A stretch of DNA of 37,382 bases from Methylocystis sp. (GCF_021731785.1 NZ_JAKFWS010000054.1:1-37382), one strand, 5' to 3'; shown: positions 17,431 through 29,757, numbered from the stretch's first letter. The notes: generated from the sequence alone by a model not told the origin. Numbers and translations are program-made.

Positions 17431-17804
17431 TCCGTGAGTTCCTCTGTGAGAAAAGAGACGTCTTGAGATACGACACAACGAAGGCGAACGTTGCTGCGCG
17501 AACTCGATCGAGCGGCGCGACGGGCGGCTCCTTACAAGTGAAGCCCCGAGACGACATAGTCGCACGTCAGGACTTTGACCCGCAAGCCCACAAAGACCAA
17601 CGCCAATTATGTCGCCGCGTCCCCATTTGAAACGCCTGATTGTGGTGAGCGCGTGGCGAAAGCATGGGGCGCCCGGAGTCGCTTCAGGCGGCAGGCGGAT
17701 CCGCTGGTCGGCGGCCGGAATGAGCGCCAGTCCGAATCAAAACGTGATCTGGAAGTCGCCGAAGCGCGTCGCCCCTCTAACGCGAATGCTGATCCCACAT
17801 CGTG
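17431..17804. other. Intergenic stretch, promoter region only
   Basis: This region lies between the start of the Pro/Lys-rich gene and the end of metG, both on the minus strand. I see no credible gene, tRNA or strong terminator. It should contain the promoter of the Pro/Lys-rich gene. On the minus strand a TTGCGG followed about 18 bases later by GACTAT (near 17535-17565) is a weak candidate. Confidence 0.4.
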
Positions 17805-19364
17805 TCAGGAGGCCTCGTCCTCCACGAACCGCGGGAACGCCGGCGTCGGCGGCGGCAGCGGCGCGCCCTCCTGGAGGGCGTACTCCTCGCCGGCGTGCGC
17901 GAAGTCCCGCTCGTCCGGGCCGACGTCCAGGAGATCGAGAACCTTGCCGGCGGAATCGGGCATGAACGGCTGCAGGGGAATCGCCAGCCGGCGCAGGGTC
18001 TCGGCGGTAACGTAGAGAACGGTCTCCATGCGCGCCGGATCGGTCTTTTTCTTCGCCCACGGCTGCTCCGCGGCGAAGTAGCGGTTGGCCTCTGCGACGA
18101 CGCGGAAAATTTCCGCGAGCGCCTGATGTGGCGCGTAATCCTCCATCGCCGCTCGCGCCTTCGCCAGCGCGTTCGCCGCCAGCGCCAGAATCTCCCTGTC
18201 GGCGTCGGCGACTGCGTGTTTACGCGGTACGGCGCCCATACAATTCTTGGCGATCATCGACAGCGAACGCTGCGCGAGATTGCCGAGGTCATTGGCGAGA
18301 TCGGCGTTGATGCGGTTGACGATCGCTTCATGCGAATAGCTGCCGTCCTGGCCGAAAGGAATTTCGCGCAGCAGGAAATAGCGCAGCTGATCGACGCCAT
18401 AGCGCTCGGCGAGGTCGATCGGATCGACGACGTTGCCGAGCGACTTCGACATTTTCTCGCCGCGCGAGAACAGGAAGCCGTGCACGACGATCTGCTTGGG
18501 CAAAGGCGCGCCCGCCGACATCAGGAACGCCGGCCAGTAGATCGCATGGAAGCGGGTGATGTCCTTGCCGATGACATGCGCGTCCGCGGGCCAGAACCTG
18601 GCTTTGCTTCCGTCTTCCGTAAGGAATCCTGTAGCTGTTACGTAGTTGGTAAGAGCATCGACCCAGACATACATCACATGCTTGGCGCTGGTGTGTGGGC
18701 TCGGCGGTATCTCGATGCCCCAGTCGAAGGTCGTGCGGGAGACCGACAGGTCGGTCAGTCCCCGCTTCACGAAGGCGACGATCTCGTTGCGGTAGTGTTC
18801 GGGCGTGATGAATTCCGGATGCGCTTCGTAGTGCGCCAACAGCCGTTCCGCATAGGCCGACAATTTGAAGAACCAGCTCTCCTCCTCCACCCATTCGACC
18901 GGCGTCCCGGTCGGCGCGAATTTCCTGCCGTCGCGCTCGGAGAGTTCGCCCTCGTCGTAATAGGCCTCGTCGCGCACCGAATACCAGCCGGCGTATTTCG
19001 ACAGATAGAGATCGCCGTTCGCCTCCATGCGCCGCCAGATTTCGAGCACGGTCTCCTTGTGGCGCTCCTGCGTCGTGCGGACGATGTCGTCGGCGCGGGC
19101 GTTCAGCGCCTCGCCCATTCGGGCGAATTGCGCGGCGGTGCGGTCGGCAAGCGCCAGCGGCGTCAGCCCTTCCTTCTCGGCGGTGCGCTGCATCTTTTGC
19201 CCGTGCTCGTCCATGCCGGTAATGAACAGCACGTCGTAGCCGTCGAGCCGCTTCCACCTTGCGAAAGCGTCGGTGGCGATGCGCTCATAGGCGTGGCCGA
19301 TGTGCGGGGTGCCATTCGCGTAGGGAATGGCGGTCGTGATCATATATGGGGAGCGCTCAGGCAT
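17805..19364 (-). CDS. metG: Methionyl-tRNA synthetase
   Basis: This 519-residue class I synthetase charges tRNA-Met, including the initiator, with methionine. The HIGH motif is at 21-24 ([11 protein letters not shown]) and KMSKS at 304-308 ([15 protein letters not shown]). The anticodon-binding helices follow, with the conserved [13 protein letters not shown]. The connective peptide (about 115-165) contains no Cys, so the zinc knuckle of E. coli MetG is absent, as in the shorter bacterial form. There is no C-terminal tRNA-binding dimer domain. I chose ATG 19364 ([18 protein letters not shown]), a few residues before the catalytic fold. The frame upstream to 19415 is less family-like. It is isolated, with about 280 bases before the next, divergent gene. 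Confidence 0.96.
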   Translation of the reverse strand: MPERSPYMITTAIPYANGTPHIGHAYERIATDAFARWKRLDGYDVLFITGMDEHGQKMQRTAEKEGLTPLALADRTAAQFARMGEALNARADDIVRTTQERHKETVLEIWRRMEANGDLYLSKYAGWYSVRDEAYYDEGELSERDGRKFAPTGTPVEWVEEESWFFKLSAYAERLLAHYEAHPEFITPEHYRNEIVAFVKRGLTDLSVSRTTFDWGIEIPPSPHTSAKHVMYVWVDALTNYVTATGFLTEDGSKARFWPADAHVIGKDITRFHAIYWPAFLMSAGAPLPKQIVVHGFLFSRGEKMSKSLGNVVDPIDLAERYGVDQLRYFLLREIPFGQDGSYSHEAIVNRINADLANDLGNLAQRSLSMIAKNCMGAVPRKHAVADADREILALAANALAKARAAMEDYAPHQALAEIFRVVAEANRYFAAEQPWAKKKTDPARMETVLYVTAETLRRLAIPLQPFMPDSAGKVLDLLDVGPDERDFAHAGEEYALQEGAPLPPPTPAFPRFVEDEAS

Positions 19365-19644
19365 GTTCGGATTTAGCTTGCTTCGGGCGCGCAGGTAAAG
19401 CGTCGCCTGGCGCATCCGGCTTCGCCGCGCGCCGGCGTCTTGGCGTCGCTAGGCAAACAAAGAATTCGCCGCCTCGCCTGGGGGCCCGCGTCAAAAAAAG
19501 ACAATATTGGTCCATCGCAAATATTTCATGGCCGCCTGACGATTTGCTGAGAGACCGAATAGCGTTAACGAGCGCTTTAACCTCAAAGCGAACATGACTC
19601 CCTTCTTTCTCGCGCCGCGCTACATTGCTCGCGGAGAGCAGGCT

Positions 19645-19887
19645 ATGCCCGTATCGAAGAACACGCCGAAGGATATTGCCAAGCGAGCGGCCGAGAAGCG
19701 GAGCGCTCGCACAATTGGCTGGCGGCGCGAGACCTTCACGCTGGAGCGCCTCGAGGCGCGCGCGAAGGCGCGCGAGTGGTTCGAACGCTTCCCCAAAGCC
19801 GCCTATATGACCGAGATCGAGTTCTGGCGCGAATTGGACGACGGGCGGATCGAATTCACCATCCGCCGCCTGCCGAGCGCCGACTGA
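19645..19887 (+). CDS. Small conserved-looking hypothetical protein
   Basis: I do not recognise this 80-residue protein. ATG 19645 (MPVSKNTPKDIAKRAAEKRS) is supported by GGAG and AGCAGG upstream. The in-frame ATG at 19594 would add a hydrophobic stretch with no ribosome-binding site. The first half is basic, with predicted helix (TLERLEARAKAREWFERF). The second half is more acidic with aromatic residues (EIEFWRELDDGRIEFTIRRL) and could form a beta hairpin. No Cys, signal peptide or membrane span is present. Codon use matches the neighbours, which supports a real gene. Its stop is 16 bases from the end of the convergent SDR gene. Confidence 0.6.
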   Translation: MPVSKNTPKDIAKRAAEKRSARTIGWRRETFTLERLEARAKAREWFERFPKAAYMTEIEFWRELDDGRIEFTIRRLPSAD

Positions 19888-19903
19888 CCCACCGCAGACC
19901 GAG

Positions 19904-20677
19904 CTATTCCGGCCCCACGTCCGGGGTGCGCCAGCCGAGATGCTGGCCGCTGTCGACCGCGATCATCTGGCCGGTCACGCTCTTCGCCCGACTGAGGTAG
20001 ACAACGGCGTCGACCACGCCCGAAACGTCGGCGGCGCGCTCAAGAGGCACCCCGCGCGCCTCCATCTCGAACTCCCGTTCGCCAAGCGCGGCGTTCGGAA
20101 AGACCGGGCCCGGCCCCACGGCGTTGACCCGAATGCGCGGGGCGAAGGCCTGCGCCATGGTCTGCGTCGCCGCCCAGAGCGCCGATTTCGACAGCGTATA
20201 GGTAAAGTGGCGCGGCGTCAGACGCCAGACGCGCTGGTCGAGAATATTGATGATCGCGCCATTGGCGTGCGACGGCAGCGCCGCCGCAAAGTCGCGCGAC
20301 AGCAGCAACGGCGCGCGCAGATTGATCTGCATCTGCCGCTCGAACATCTCCAGCGAGAAGTCCTGCGCCGCGTCGATTTCGAAAATCGAGGCGTTGTTGA
20401 CGAGAAGCCGCAGCGGACCGAAAGCGTGGGCGGCCTGCTCAACGAGGCGCTGCGTTGAGCAGGCGTCGCCAAGGTCGGCGATCGCCGTCGCCGCGCGGCC
20501 ACCGCGTAGCCTGATCGCATGGGCTGCGAGCTCCGCTTCCTCCGCCGAGCGCGGAGAGGCGTGCAATACGACCGGCCGGCCTTCCCGCGCAAACCGCTCG
20601 GCGATCGCGAGTCCGATGCGGCGCGGCGCGCCGGTGACCAGCGCCGGACCGTCTGCGTCGTCGCCGCCCTGGCTCAT
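19904..20677 (-). CDS. SDR-family oxidoreductase, pteridine-reductase-like
   Basis: This 257-residue short-chain dehydrogenase/reductase has a Rossmann fold. The cofactor loop reads TGAPRRIG (about 16-23) instead of the usual TGxxxGIG. An RR pair at this place is typical of NADPH-using pteridine reductases (PTR1/FolM type). Further motifs are LLVNNAS, the catalytic YTLSK, and VNAVGPGPVF. It may make tetrahydro-monapterin or act as an alternative dihydrofolate reductase, but the sequence alone cannot decide. No folate gene is adjacent. ATG 20677 follows the gyrA stop by 34 bases on the same strand, so read-through from gyrA is likely. Confidence 0.85.
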   Translation of the reverse strand: MSQGGDDADGPALVTGAPRRIGLAIAERFAREGRPVVLHASPRSAEEAELAAHAIRLRGGRAATAIADLGDACSTQRLVEQAAHAFGPLRLLVNNASIFEIDAAQDFSLEMFERQMQINLRAPLLLSRDFAAALPSHANGAIINILDQRVWRLTPRHFTYTLSKSALWAATQTMAQAFAPRIRVNAVGPGPVFPNAALGEREFEMEARGVPLERAADVSGVVDAVVYLSRAKSVTGQMIAVDSGQHLGWRTPDVGPE

Positions 20678-20711
20678 GCGCCTACCTTACCTCATCGTTG
20701 AAAGGCTTGAA

Positions 20712-23441
<2,730 letters not shown>

Positions 23442-23569
23442 TTGCGCGCCAGTTCAAGGATATCGTCCGCTTCACATGTCTATAGGCGATTCGAACGGGC
23501 GACGCCAGTATTAGCGCCTTGTAAAGACCGTTGCATTTCAAATGGTTATCATCTTGTTCGCGGTCCTCT

Positions 23570-23944
23570 TTACGATGGGCGTCGGGCTTTTGACGCCTTG
23601 CGCTTCTCGACGACCGGCTTTTGCTTTTTCGAGCCCGCCCGGAACGCGGCTTCAACCGCAGACCTGGCCCAGCGGACGAGTTCCTCGCCGTCCTCGAGCG
23701 CCTGGTCGGGAAGAGTCCAATAGGAGATCGTGATGGGTCGATTCTTGCCTTGATAGATGAACGGCCGGCAGCCCGCCTCCTGAAACTGCGGCGCGCTATG
23801 CCGATCGGCCTTCAGGTAGATTTCGCCGTCCGCTTCAATGGCGAAGAACAGCCCATCGGCGTAAACGCCATGGCCGCCGAACATTCGCTTGACAGACACG
23901 GGGGCAAACGGGGCGAAAAGCTCTTCGATGCGCGCGCGGTCCAT
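23570..23944 (-). CDS. TfoX/Sxy-family protein (N-terminal domain only)
   Basis: This 124-residue protein matches the N-terminal TfoX domain: RIEELFAPFAPVSVKRMFGG, YADGLFFAIEADGEIYLKAD and the aromatic YWTLPDQALEDGEELVRW. Its tail is Lys/Arg-rich (KKQKPVVEKRKASKARRPS). Family founders regulate competence with CRP in gammaproteobacteria. In alphaproteobacteria single-domain members are frequent and unstudied, so a competence role should not be assumed. It begins 16 bases after sufA on the same strand and could be the last gene of the SUF transcript. Confidence 0.85.
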   Translation of the reverse strand: MDRARIEELFAPFAPVSVKRMFGGHGVYADGLFFAIEADGEIYLKADRHSAPQFQEAGCRPFIYQGKNRPITISYWTLPDQALEDGEELVRWARSAVEAAFRAGSKKQKPVVEKRKASKARRPS

Positions 23945-23960
23945 GGCGGCCCTTAAAAAA

Positions 23961-24353
23961 TCAGTAATTCCCGATTTGCGACGCGGCCGCGACCTTTTCC
24001 GGATCAGCCGGCTGAAGTTCGACGCTCTCGCCGCAGCCGCAGGCCGACGTCTGGTTGGGGTTTTCGAACACGAAGGTCGAGGAGAACTGCGTCGTCTGCA
24101 CGTCCATCGTCGTGCCGAGGAGATAGAGCACCGCCGCGGCGTCGACGATCACCCGACCGCCCTCGACGTCAATGACCTCGTCGCCCTTCTCCGGTTCGGC
24201 GATCTCCATTTTATAGGACATGCCGGCGCAGCCGCCTTTTTCCACGGAGACGCGCAATCCCTGCCCTTCGCCGGCATGCGCCAGCAGCCCGCGCACGCGC
24301 TCGGCGGCCGCGGGGCTGACGTTCATGACGCTCATCCTCTGCATCGAAGTCAT
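23961..24353 (-). CDS. sufA: A-type iron-sulfur carrier SufA (IscA/HesB family)
   Basis: This 130-residue carrier accepts Fe-S clusters from the SufBCD scaffold and passes them to apoproteins. The three conserved Cys are present, one in VEKGGCAGMSYKME and two in the C-terminal SACGCGES. The protein runs to about 105 residues of conserved fold plus a C-terminal tail. I chose ATG 24353 because AGGA lies eight bases upstream. ATGs at codons 4, 7 and 10 are also possible starts. It follows sufT by 26 bases, in the usual alphaproteobacterial SUF order. Confidence 0.92.
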   Translation of the reverse strand: MTSMQRMSVMNVSPAAAERVRGLLAHAGEGQGLRVSVEKGGCAGMSYKMEIAEPEKGDEVIDVEGGRVIVDAAAVLYLLGTTMDVQTTQFSSTFVFENPNQTSACGCGESVELQPADPEKVAAASQIGNY

Positions 24354-24379
24354 CGCAAAATCCTATAAAGCGTATCCGC

Positions 24380-24763
24380 TCACCACATATCGAGCGCGAC
24401 GCGCGCTTCATCCGACATCCGGCTTTGATCCCAGGGCGGATCGAACACCATGTTCACCTTTACGTCGCTGACGCCGGGCACGGCGCTCACGGCATTCTTG
24501 ACCCAGACCGGCATTTCGCCCGCCACCGGACAGCCCGGCGCGGTCAGAGTCATGTCGATTTCCACAAGCCCGTCATCCGAAATGTCGACCCGGTAGATCA
24601 AGCCAAGCTCGTAGATGTCGGCCGGAATTTCCGGATCGTAGACGGATTTGAGCGCCTTTACGATGTCGTTCGTCAGCCGCTCGTTTTCAATGGCGTGAGC
24701 CGTTCGGTCCGGCGCTGCGGCGCGTTCGTGTTCGCTGGTGTTGGGAGCGTCGTTCATGAACAC
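24380..24763 (-). CDS. sufT: SUF-associated protein SufT (MIP18/DUF59 family)
   Basis: This 127-residue protein has the DUF59 fold: IVKALKSVYDPEIPADIYELGLIY, then DMTLTAPGCPVAGEMP and a C-terminal VFDPPWDQSRMSDEARVALD. SufT helps Fe-S cluster maturation under high demand, and related MIP18 proteins serve in cytosolic Fe-S targeting. The conserved Cys is in APGCP. The GTG start at 24763 is placed six bases after GAGGAG. An ATG two codons later (24757) is the alternative. It lies between sufS and sufA with ten bases to sufS, so it is part of the SUF operon. Confidence 0.92.
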   Translation of the reverse strand: MFMNDAPNTSEHERAAAPDRTAHAIENERLTNDIVKALKSVYDPEIPADIYELGLIYRVDISDDGLVEIDMTLTAPGCPVAGEMPVWVKNAVSAVPGVSDVKVNMVFDPPWDQSRMSDEARVALDMW

Positions 24764-24773
24764 GAAGATCTCC

Positions 24774-26018
24774 TCAGGCGAAAAGAGAGCGGGCCTTTTC
24801 GAGCGCTTCCGCCAGCCGGTCGATCTCCTCGCGCGTGTTGTATAGCGCGAAGGAGGCGCGACAGGTGGAGGTGACGCCGAAACGGGACAGAAGAGGCATG
24901 GCGCAATGCGTTCCGGCGCGCACCGCGATGCCGGATCGATCGATCAGCGTGGCGATGTCATGCGCATGCGCCGCCGCCATGTCGAAGGAAACGATCGGTC
25001 CCTTGTCCGGGGCCTGCCCATATATTTTCAGCCCCTCGATCCGCGACAGCCTCTGATGGGCATAAGCGGTCAGTCCCGCTTCATGGGCGCGAATCGCGTC
25101 CCGGCCGATGCGTTCGATATAGTCGAGCGCCGCGCCGAGCCCCACGGCCTGGGCGATCGGCGGCGTGCCGGCTTCGAACCGGTGCGGCGGCTCGTTGTAA
25201 CTTACGCTGTCAAGCGTCACGGTTTCGATCATCTCGCCGCCGCCGCAGAACGGCGGCAGCGCCTCAAGCCATTTACGCTTGCCGTAAAGCGCGCCGATGC
25301 CGGTCGGGCCATAGAGTTTGTGGCCGGTCACCACATAAAAGTCGGCGTCGAGCGCTTGCACGTCAACGTCAAGATGCACAGCGCCCTGCGAACCGTCGAC
25401 GACCAGCGGAACTCCATGCGCATGAGCAATGCGCGTCGCCTCGGCGATCGGGGTCGGCGCGCCGAGCACATTCGACATATGAGTGAGCGTCACGATCTTG
25501 GTGCGCTTCGAGAACAGCTTCTCAAAAGCATCTAGATCGAAGCGGCCGTCGTCGTCGACCTCCAGCCATTTCAGCACGGCGCCCTTGCGTTCGCGCAGGA
25601 AATGCCAGGGAACGATGTTGGAGTGATGCTCCATTATTGAAAGGATGATCTCGTCGCCTTCGCCGATATGCGCCTTGCCGTAAGAGGCGGCCACCAGATT
25701 CAGGGCTTCGGTCGCGCCGCGGGTGAAAATGATTTCATCCGTCGATTCCGCATTGAGAAAGCGGCGGACGGTCTCACGCGCGCCTTCATAGCCTTCGGTG
25801 GCGGCGTTGGCGAGATAATGCAGGCCGCGATGCACATTGGCGTATTCATGCTCATAGAAGCGCGTCAGCCGTTCGATCACGGCGCGCGGCTTTTGCGCCG
25901 AGGCGGCGTTATCCAGATAGGCGAGCGGCTTGCCATAGGGTCGCTCGGCAAGAATAGGGAAATCCGCCCTTGCCGCTTCGACGTCATAAGCCGTCTCGAT
26001 GCGCGTAATCTCATTCAT
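24774..26018 (-). CDS. sufS: Cysteine desulfurase SufS
   Basis: This 414-residue group II cysteine desulfurase is PLP-dependent and takes sulfur from cysteine as persulfide for Fe-S assembly. Landmarks are LAYLDNAASAQKP, EHHSNIVPWH (cofactor His), VVTGHKLYGPTGIG with the PLP Lys, and the active-site Cys in VRAGTHCAMPLL. The ATG at 26018 overlaps the sufD stop by four bases and has AGGA eight bases upstream. An in-frame ATG at 26042 lies further inside sufD and is less likely. SufS normally needs an activator such as SufE or SufU. None is encoded in this window. Confidence 0.96.
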   Translation of the reverse strand: MNEITRIETAYDVEAARADFPILAERPYGKPLAYLDNAASAQKPRAVIERLTRFYEHEYANVHRGLHYLANAATEGYEGARETVRRFLNAESTDEIIFTRGATEALNLVAASYGKAHIGEGDEIILSIMEHHSNIVPWHFLRERKGAVLKWLEVDDDGRFDLDAFEKLFSKRTKIVTLTHMSNVLGAPTPIAEATRIAHAHGVPLVVDGSQGAVHLDVDVQALDADFYVVTGHKLYGPTGIGALYGKRKWLEALPPFCGGGEMIETVTLDSVSYNEPPHRFEAGTPPIAQAVGLGAALDYIERIGRDAIRAHEAGLTAYAHQRLSRIEGLKIYGQAPDKGPIVSFDMAAAHAHDIATLIDRSGIAVRAGTHCAMPLLSRFGVTSTCRASFALYNTREEIDRLAEALEKARSLFA

Positions 26019-27307
26019 CGGCTGATCCTTCGAGAAAGCCAAGCACTCACGCGATCGCTGAGGAACGCCTTGAATTGCTCGTCCTGTAGCGGCTCCATCG
26101 CCTCATTGGCGAAGCCCTCTATGAGCAAGGCTTCGGCTTCGCGGCGCGGCAGTCCACGCGCGGTGAGATAAAACAACTGGTCCTTGTCGAGCCTGCCGCA
26201 TGTTGCGCCATGGCCGCACTGCACGTCGTCGGCGAAGATTTCGAGCTCAGGCTTGTTATTCATCGTCGCCTGATCGGAAAGCAGCAGAGCCTTCGACTGC
26301 ATGACGCCGTCGGTCTTTTGGGCCCCCGGTCGCACGATGACCTTGCCCTGGAATACGCCGACGCTCTGATCGTCGAGAATATTGCGGAAGCATTCACGAC
26401 TTTGTCCGGAGGGCTTCGCATGATCGACGATCAAAGTCGTGTCGGCGTGCAGTCGCCCGCGCCCGAGAGTCGCGCCATTGAAGGCGGCGCTCGCACCTTC
26501 GCCGTCAAGGCGCACGAAGATCTGCCTTCGATTCAGGCCTTCGCCCTCGACAAGTGCGAATGAATTGATCATGGCGCCGACGTCGAGATGGGCAAGCAGC
26601 GACGCTACGCGGATTGAGTGATCGACGCCGCCCGAGAGATGCGTCACCAGTTCGACGCGCGCGTTCGGCGCCAATCGAAGTAAAAGCGCGCTATTGTCCT
26701 GCGCCGGAGCCGCCGACAGCGCGCTAAGCGTTTCAACCAAGCTCGCATGAGCGCCCTCGCCCAGCGTGACGAGCGCCCGCGTATAGGTCGACTGTTCCGC
26801 TTCCGCGGACGTCGTCGCAACAAGTTCGATCGCCCGCTCGATTCTAGCGCCCGGCGCGATCTGGACGACGACGCCGTCCTGCATCAGCGCCGCGTTGAGC
26901 GCGAGCACCGAGTCCTGCGCGCCGCTATCGGCGCTGGCGAGCGCCGACATGACATGCGGCTCGCCTTGCGCCAGCGCGTCGCGCAGCGACTGGACGACGA
27001 CGCCCTCGGGGAGCCGCGCGATATCGGAGAGATCGGGCCGGAAAACGCCGTCAAGGGTGACGAACCGCAGCGAGTCATGCGCGCGCGGCAGCGACAACGC
27101 GGCACGGGAAGCGGTGGCGAGCGGCGCCGGCCTGCTCATCGCCGTTTTCAGATCGGTGTAGTGCCACGACTCGACGCGGCGATTCGGCAGACCAAATTCT
27201 GAAAACGCCGCCCAGGCGGCCGCGCGCAGGCGCGGCGCGCCCTTGTCGCGCATTTCTTCGTAAAAGGAGGAAAGCGTCGCTTCCGCTTCGCTTGCCAGCT
27301 TGATCAT
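26015..27307 (-). CDS. sufD: Fe-S scaffold subunit SufD
   Basis: This 430-residue protein pairs with SufB in the SufBC2D scaffold complex. The N-terminal helical part holds LPNRRVESWHYTDLK. The central part is the beta-helix core, and the C-terminal part has QTKD-type conserved sequence (PGAQKTDGVMQSKALLLSD, CGHGATCGRLDKDQLFYL) with the conserved His and Cys. It starts three bases after the sufC stop and overlaps sufS by four bases, so expression should be tightly coupled. Less conserved than SufB, as usual for SufD. Confidence 0.95.
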   Translation of the reverse strand: MIKLASEAEATLSSFYEEMRDKGAPRLRAAAWAAFSEFGLPNRRVESWHYTDLKTAMSRPAPLATASRAALSLPRAHDSLRFVTLDGVFRPDLSDIARLPEGVVVQSLRDALAQGEPHVMSALASADSGAQDSVLALNAALMQDGVVVQIAPGARIERAIELVATTSAEAEQSTYTRALVTLGEGAHASLVETLSALSAAPAQDNSALLLRLAPNARVELVTHLSGGVDHSIRVASLLAHLDVGAMINSFALVEGEGLNRRQIFVRLDGEGASAAFNGATLGRGRLHADTTLIVDHAKPSGQSRECFRNILDDQSVGVFQGKVIVRPGAQKTDGVMQSKALLLSDQATMNNKPELEIFADDVQCGHGATCGRLDKDQLFYLTARGLPRREAEALLIEGFANEAMEPLQDEQFKAFLSDRVSAWLSRRISR

Positions 27308-27310
27308 CGC

Positions 27311-28063
27311 TTACGCCGCCTCTTGCGCGATGTAATCCTGATAGCCGCGCTGTTCGAGCTCCAGAGCAAGTTCCGGACCGCCCGACCGCATGATGCGTCC
27401 CTGCGCCATCACATGCACCGTGTCGGGCCTGATATATTCGAGCAGGCGCTGATAATGGGTGATGACGACAAAGGCGCGCTCGGGCGCGCGCAGCGCGTTG
27501 ACGCCGTCGGCGACGACGCGCAGCGCGTCGATGTCGAGACCCGAGTCCGTCTCGTCGAGGATAGCGAGTCGCGGCTGCAGAAGCGCCATCTGCAGAATTT
27601 CCATCCGCTTCTTCTCGCCGCCGGAGAAGCCGGCGTTCAACGGCCGGCGCAGCATGTCCTGCGCGATGCCCAGCGACGCCGCGGCCTCCTTGACGCGCTT
27701 CATGAATTCCGGCGTCTGCAATTCCGGCTCGCCCCGTGCGCGACGCTGGGCGTTGAGCGCCGCCTTGAGGAAGGTCATCGTTGCCACGCCAGGAATCTCG
27801 ACCGGATACTGAAATGCGAGAAAAATACCCTTGGCGGCGCGTTCGGCGGGATCGAGCTCGAGAATGTTCTCTCCGCTGAGCCGCACCTCGCCTTTCGTCG
27901 CCTCATAGCCTTCGCGGCCGGCGATGACGTAAGAGAGCGTCGATTTGCCGGTCCCGTTCGGTCCCATGATCGCCGCGACTTCTCCGGCCTTGACGCTCAG
28001 CGTAAGACCTTTCAGAATTTCGCGGTTCGCCACGGAGACGTGGAGATCCTTGATTTCGAGCAT
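27311..28063 (-). CDS. sufC: SUF ATPase SufC
   Basis: This 250-residue ABC-type ATPase is soluble and drives conformational change of the SufBC2D scaffold. Walker A is GPNGTGKST (34-42), where many SufC proteins have Ser instead of this Thr. The signature is FSGGEKKRME, Walker B is LAILDETDSGLDIDAL, and the H-loop is VITHYQRLL. I list ATG 28063 (MLEIKDLHVS). A TTG two codons upstream (28069) has a better spaced AGGA and may be the true start. The gene is separated from sufB by a 145-base gap filled by a palindromic repeat, the only large gap within the operon. Confidence 0.95.
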   Translation of the reverse strand: MLEIKDLHVSVANREILKGLTLSVKAGEVAAIMGPNGTGKSTLSYVIAGREGYEATKGEVRLSGENILELDPAERAAKGIFLAFQYPVEIPGVATMTFLKAALNAQRRARGEPELQTPEFMKRVKEAAASLGIAQDMLRRPLNAGFSGGEKKRMEILQMALLQPRLAILDETDSGLDIDALRVVADGVNALRAPERAFVVITHYQRLLEYIRPDTVHVMAQGRIMRSGGPELALELEQRGYQDYIAQEAA

Positions 28064-28092
28064 TGTCAAAAAACTCTTCCTGGTCTCTGGTT

Positions 28093-28198
28093 GTCATGGC
28101 CGGCCCTGAGCCGGCCATCCAAGTCTTCGCGTTCGCAATCGTTCGTCGAGCAGGGCGCTTTGAGCTGAATGGATGGCCGAGACAGGCCCGGCCATGAC
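28093..28198. repeat. Palindromic intergenic repeat inside the SUF operon
   Basis: Two hairpin-forming arms at 28093-28120 and 28171-28198 are inverted to each other. The outer ends GTCATGGCCGG and CCGGCCATGAC match perfectly over eleven bases, and the inner ends GGCCATCC and GGATGGCC match over eight. The first arm also folds on itself (GGCCGG-CCCTGA-GCCGGCC). Similar 'CATGGCCGG...CCGGCCAT' elements are widespread in Rhizobiales genomes (from memory). Here it sits between sufB and sufC. Confidence 0.85.
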
Positions 28199-28208
28199 GC
28201 TGAAACCA

Positions 28209-29678
28209 TCACCCCACGCTCCCTTCGAGCGAGATCGAAATCAGCTTCTGCGCCTCGACGGCGAACTCCATCGGCAACTGCTGCAGCACGTCGCGCACGA
28301 AGCCGTTGACGATCAGCGCCGTCGCCTCTTCCGCCGTCAGTCCGCGCTGCATGGCGTAGAACAGCTGGTCCTCGGAAATCTTCGAGGTCGTCGCCTCATG
28401 CTCAAACTGCGCGCTCAGATTCTTCGACTCGATATAGGGAACCGTATGCGCCCCGCAGTTGGGCCCGATCAGCAGACTGTCGCACTGCGTGAAATTGCGC
28501 GCGCCATCGGCCTTACGATGCGCGGAAACCTGTCCCCGATAGGTGTTCTGCGACCTGCCCGCCGAAATGCCCTTGGAGATGATGCGGCTTTTGGTGTTCT
28601 TGCCGAGATGCAGCATCTTGGTGCCGCTGTCGACCTGCTGATAGCCGTTCGACACCGCGATCGAATAGAACTCGCCCTGCGAGCCGTCGCCGCGCAGGAT
28701 GCATGACGGATATTTCCAGGTGATCGCCGATCCCGTCTCGACCTGAGTCCAGGAAATATGCGAATTGCGGCCGCGGCAATCGCCGCGCTTGGTGACGAAA
28801 TTGTAAATACCGCCCCTGCCCTCGCTGTCGCCGGGATACCAGTTCTGCACCGTCGAATATTTGATCTCCGCGTCGTCGAGCGCGACGAGTTCGACGACCG
28901 CGGCGTGCAATTGATTTTCGTCGCGCTTCGGCGCCGTGCAGCCTTCGAGATAGCTCACATATGAGCCTTCGTCGGCGATGATCAGCGTGCGCTCGAACTG
29001 ACCCGTATTCCGCTCATTGATGCGGAAGTAAGTCGAAAGCTCCATCGGGCAGCGCACCCCCTTCGGCACATAGACGAAGGACCCGTCGGAGAAGACCGCG
29101 CTGTTCAGCGTCGCATAGAAATTGTCGGTCGCCGGCACGACCGAGCCGAGATATTTCCGCATCAGCTCCGGATGCGTCTGCACAGCCTCGGAAATCGGGC
29201 AGAAAATCACGCCCGCTTTGGCCAGTTCCGCCTTGAAGGTCGTCGCCACGGAGACGCTGTCGAAAACCGCGTCAACCGCGACGCGCCGCGTCTCGACTCC
29301 GGCAAGTATCTCCTGCTCGCGCAACGGAATGCCGAGCTTCTCATAGGTGCGCAGCAGTTCGGGATCGACATCCTCCAGCAACTTCGGGCCGGGCGTCGAC
29401 TTGGGCGCCGAGTAATAATAGAGATCCTGGAAATCGATGCGCGGATAATGAACGCGCGCCCAGCGCGGCTCAGTCATGGTCAGCCAGCGCCGGTAGGCCT
29501 CCAGGCGCCAGTCGGTGAGCCACTGCGGCTCGCTCTTCTTGGCCGAGATGAAACGAACGATGTCTTCATTCAGGCCCTTGGGGGCCTTTTCCGATTCGAT
29601 ATCGGTCGAAAACCCATACTTATAGGCGTCGACGTCGATCGACGCGACGCGCGCAACGGTCTCCTGACGGGCCGCCAT
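28209..29678 (-). CDS. sufB: Fe-S scaffold subunit SufB
   Basis: This 489-residue protein is the main scaffold on which new Fe-S clusters form. Landmarks are IGKY-like [17 protein letters not shown], the beta-helix core with [18 protein letters not shown] and the C-terminal block [17 protein letters not shown] with the Cys involved in cluster assembly and [12 protein letters not shown]. Length and order match alphaproteobacterial SufB. It follows the IscS-type desulfurase by about 80 bases. A repeat element separates it from sufC, which may affect mRNA stability or subunit ratio. Confidence 0.97.
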   Translation of the reverse strand: MAARQETVARVASIDVDAYKYGFSTDIESEKAPKGLNEDIVRFISAKKSEPQWLTDWRLEAYRRWLTMTEPRWARVHYPRIDFQDLYYYSAPKSTPGPKLLEDVDPELLRTYEKLGIPLREQEILAGVETRRVAVDAVFDSVSVATTFKAELAKAGVIFCPISEAVQTHPELMRKYLGSVVPATDNFYATLNSAVFSDGSFVYVPKGVRCPMELSTYFRINERNTGQFERTLIIADEGSYVSYLEGCTAPKRDENQLHAAVVELVALDDAEIKYSTVQNWYPGDSEGRGGIYNFVTKRGDCRGRNSHISWTQVETGSAITWKYPSCILRGDGSQGEFYSIAVSNGYQQVDSGTKMLHLGKNTKSRIISKGISAGRSQNTYRGQVSAHRKADGARNFTQCDSLLIGPNCGAHTVPYIESKNLSAQFEHEATTSKISEDQLFYAMQRGLTAEEATALIVNGFVRDVLQQLPMEFAVEAQKLISISLEGSVG

Positions 29679-29757
29679 CTTTCTCTCTCCTCGTCACGAC
29701 GGGTTCAAGGCCCGCCGGCCGATTGTTCCGCCTCCGCCCAGCCTTTTTTGCCGTCGA

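Noticed and set aside
17802-19376. 524-codon open frame opposite metG
   Set aside because: Mirror frame of metG, with no recognisable motif or supported start.
23442-23569. GTTCGAATC on the minus strand upstream of gyrA, resembling a tRNA T-loop
   Set aside because: Flanking bases do not form the T-stem, and no acceptor or anticodon arm is present.
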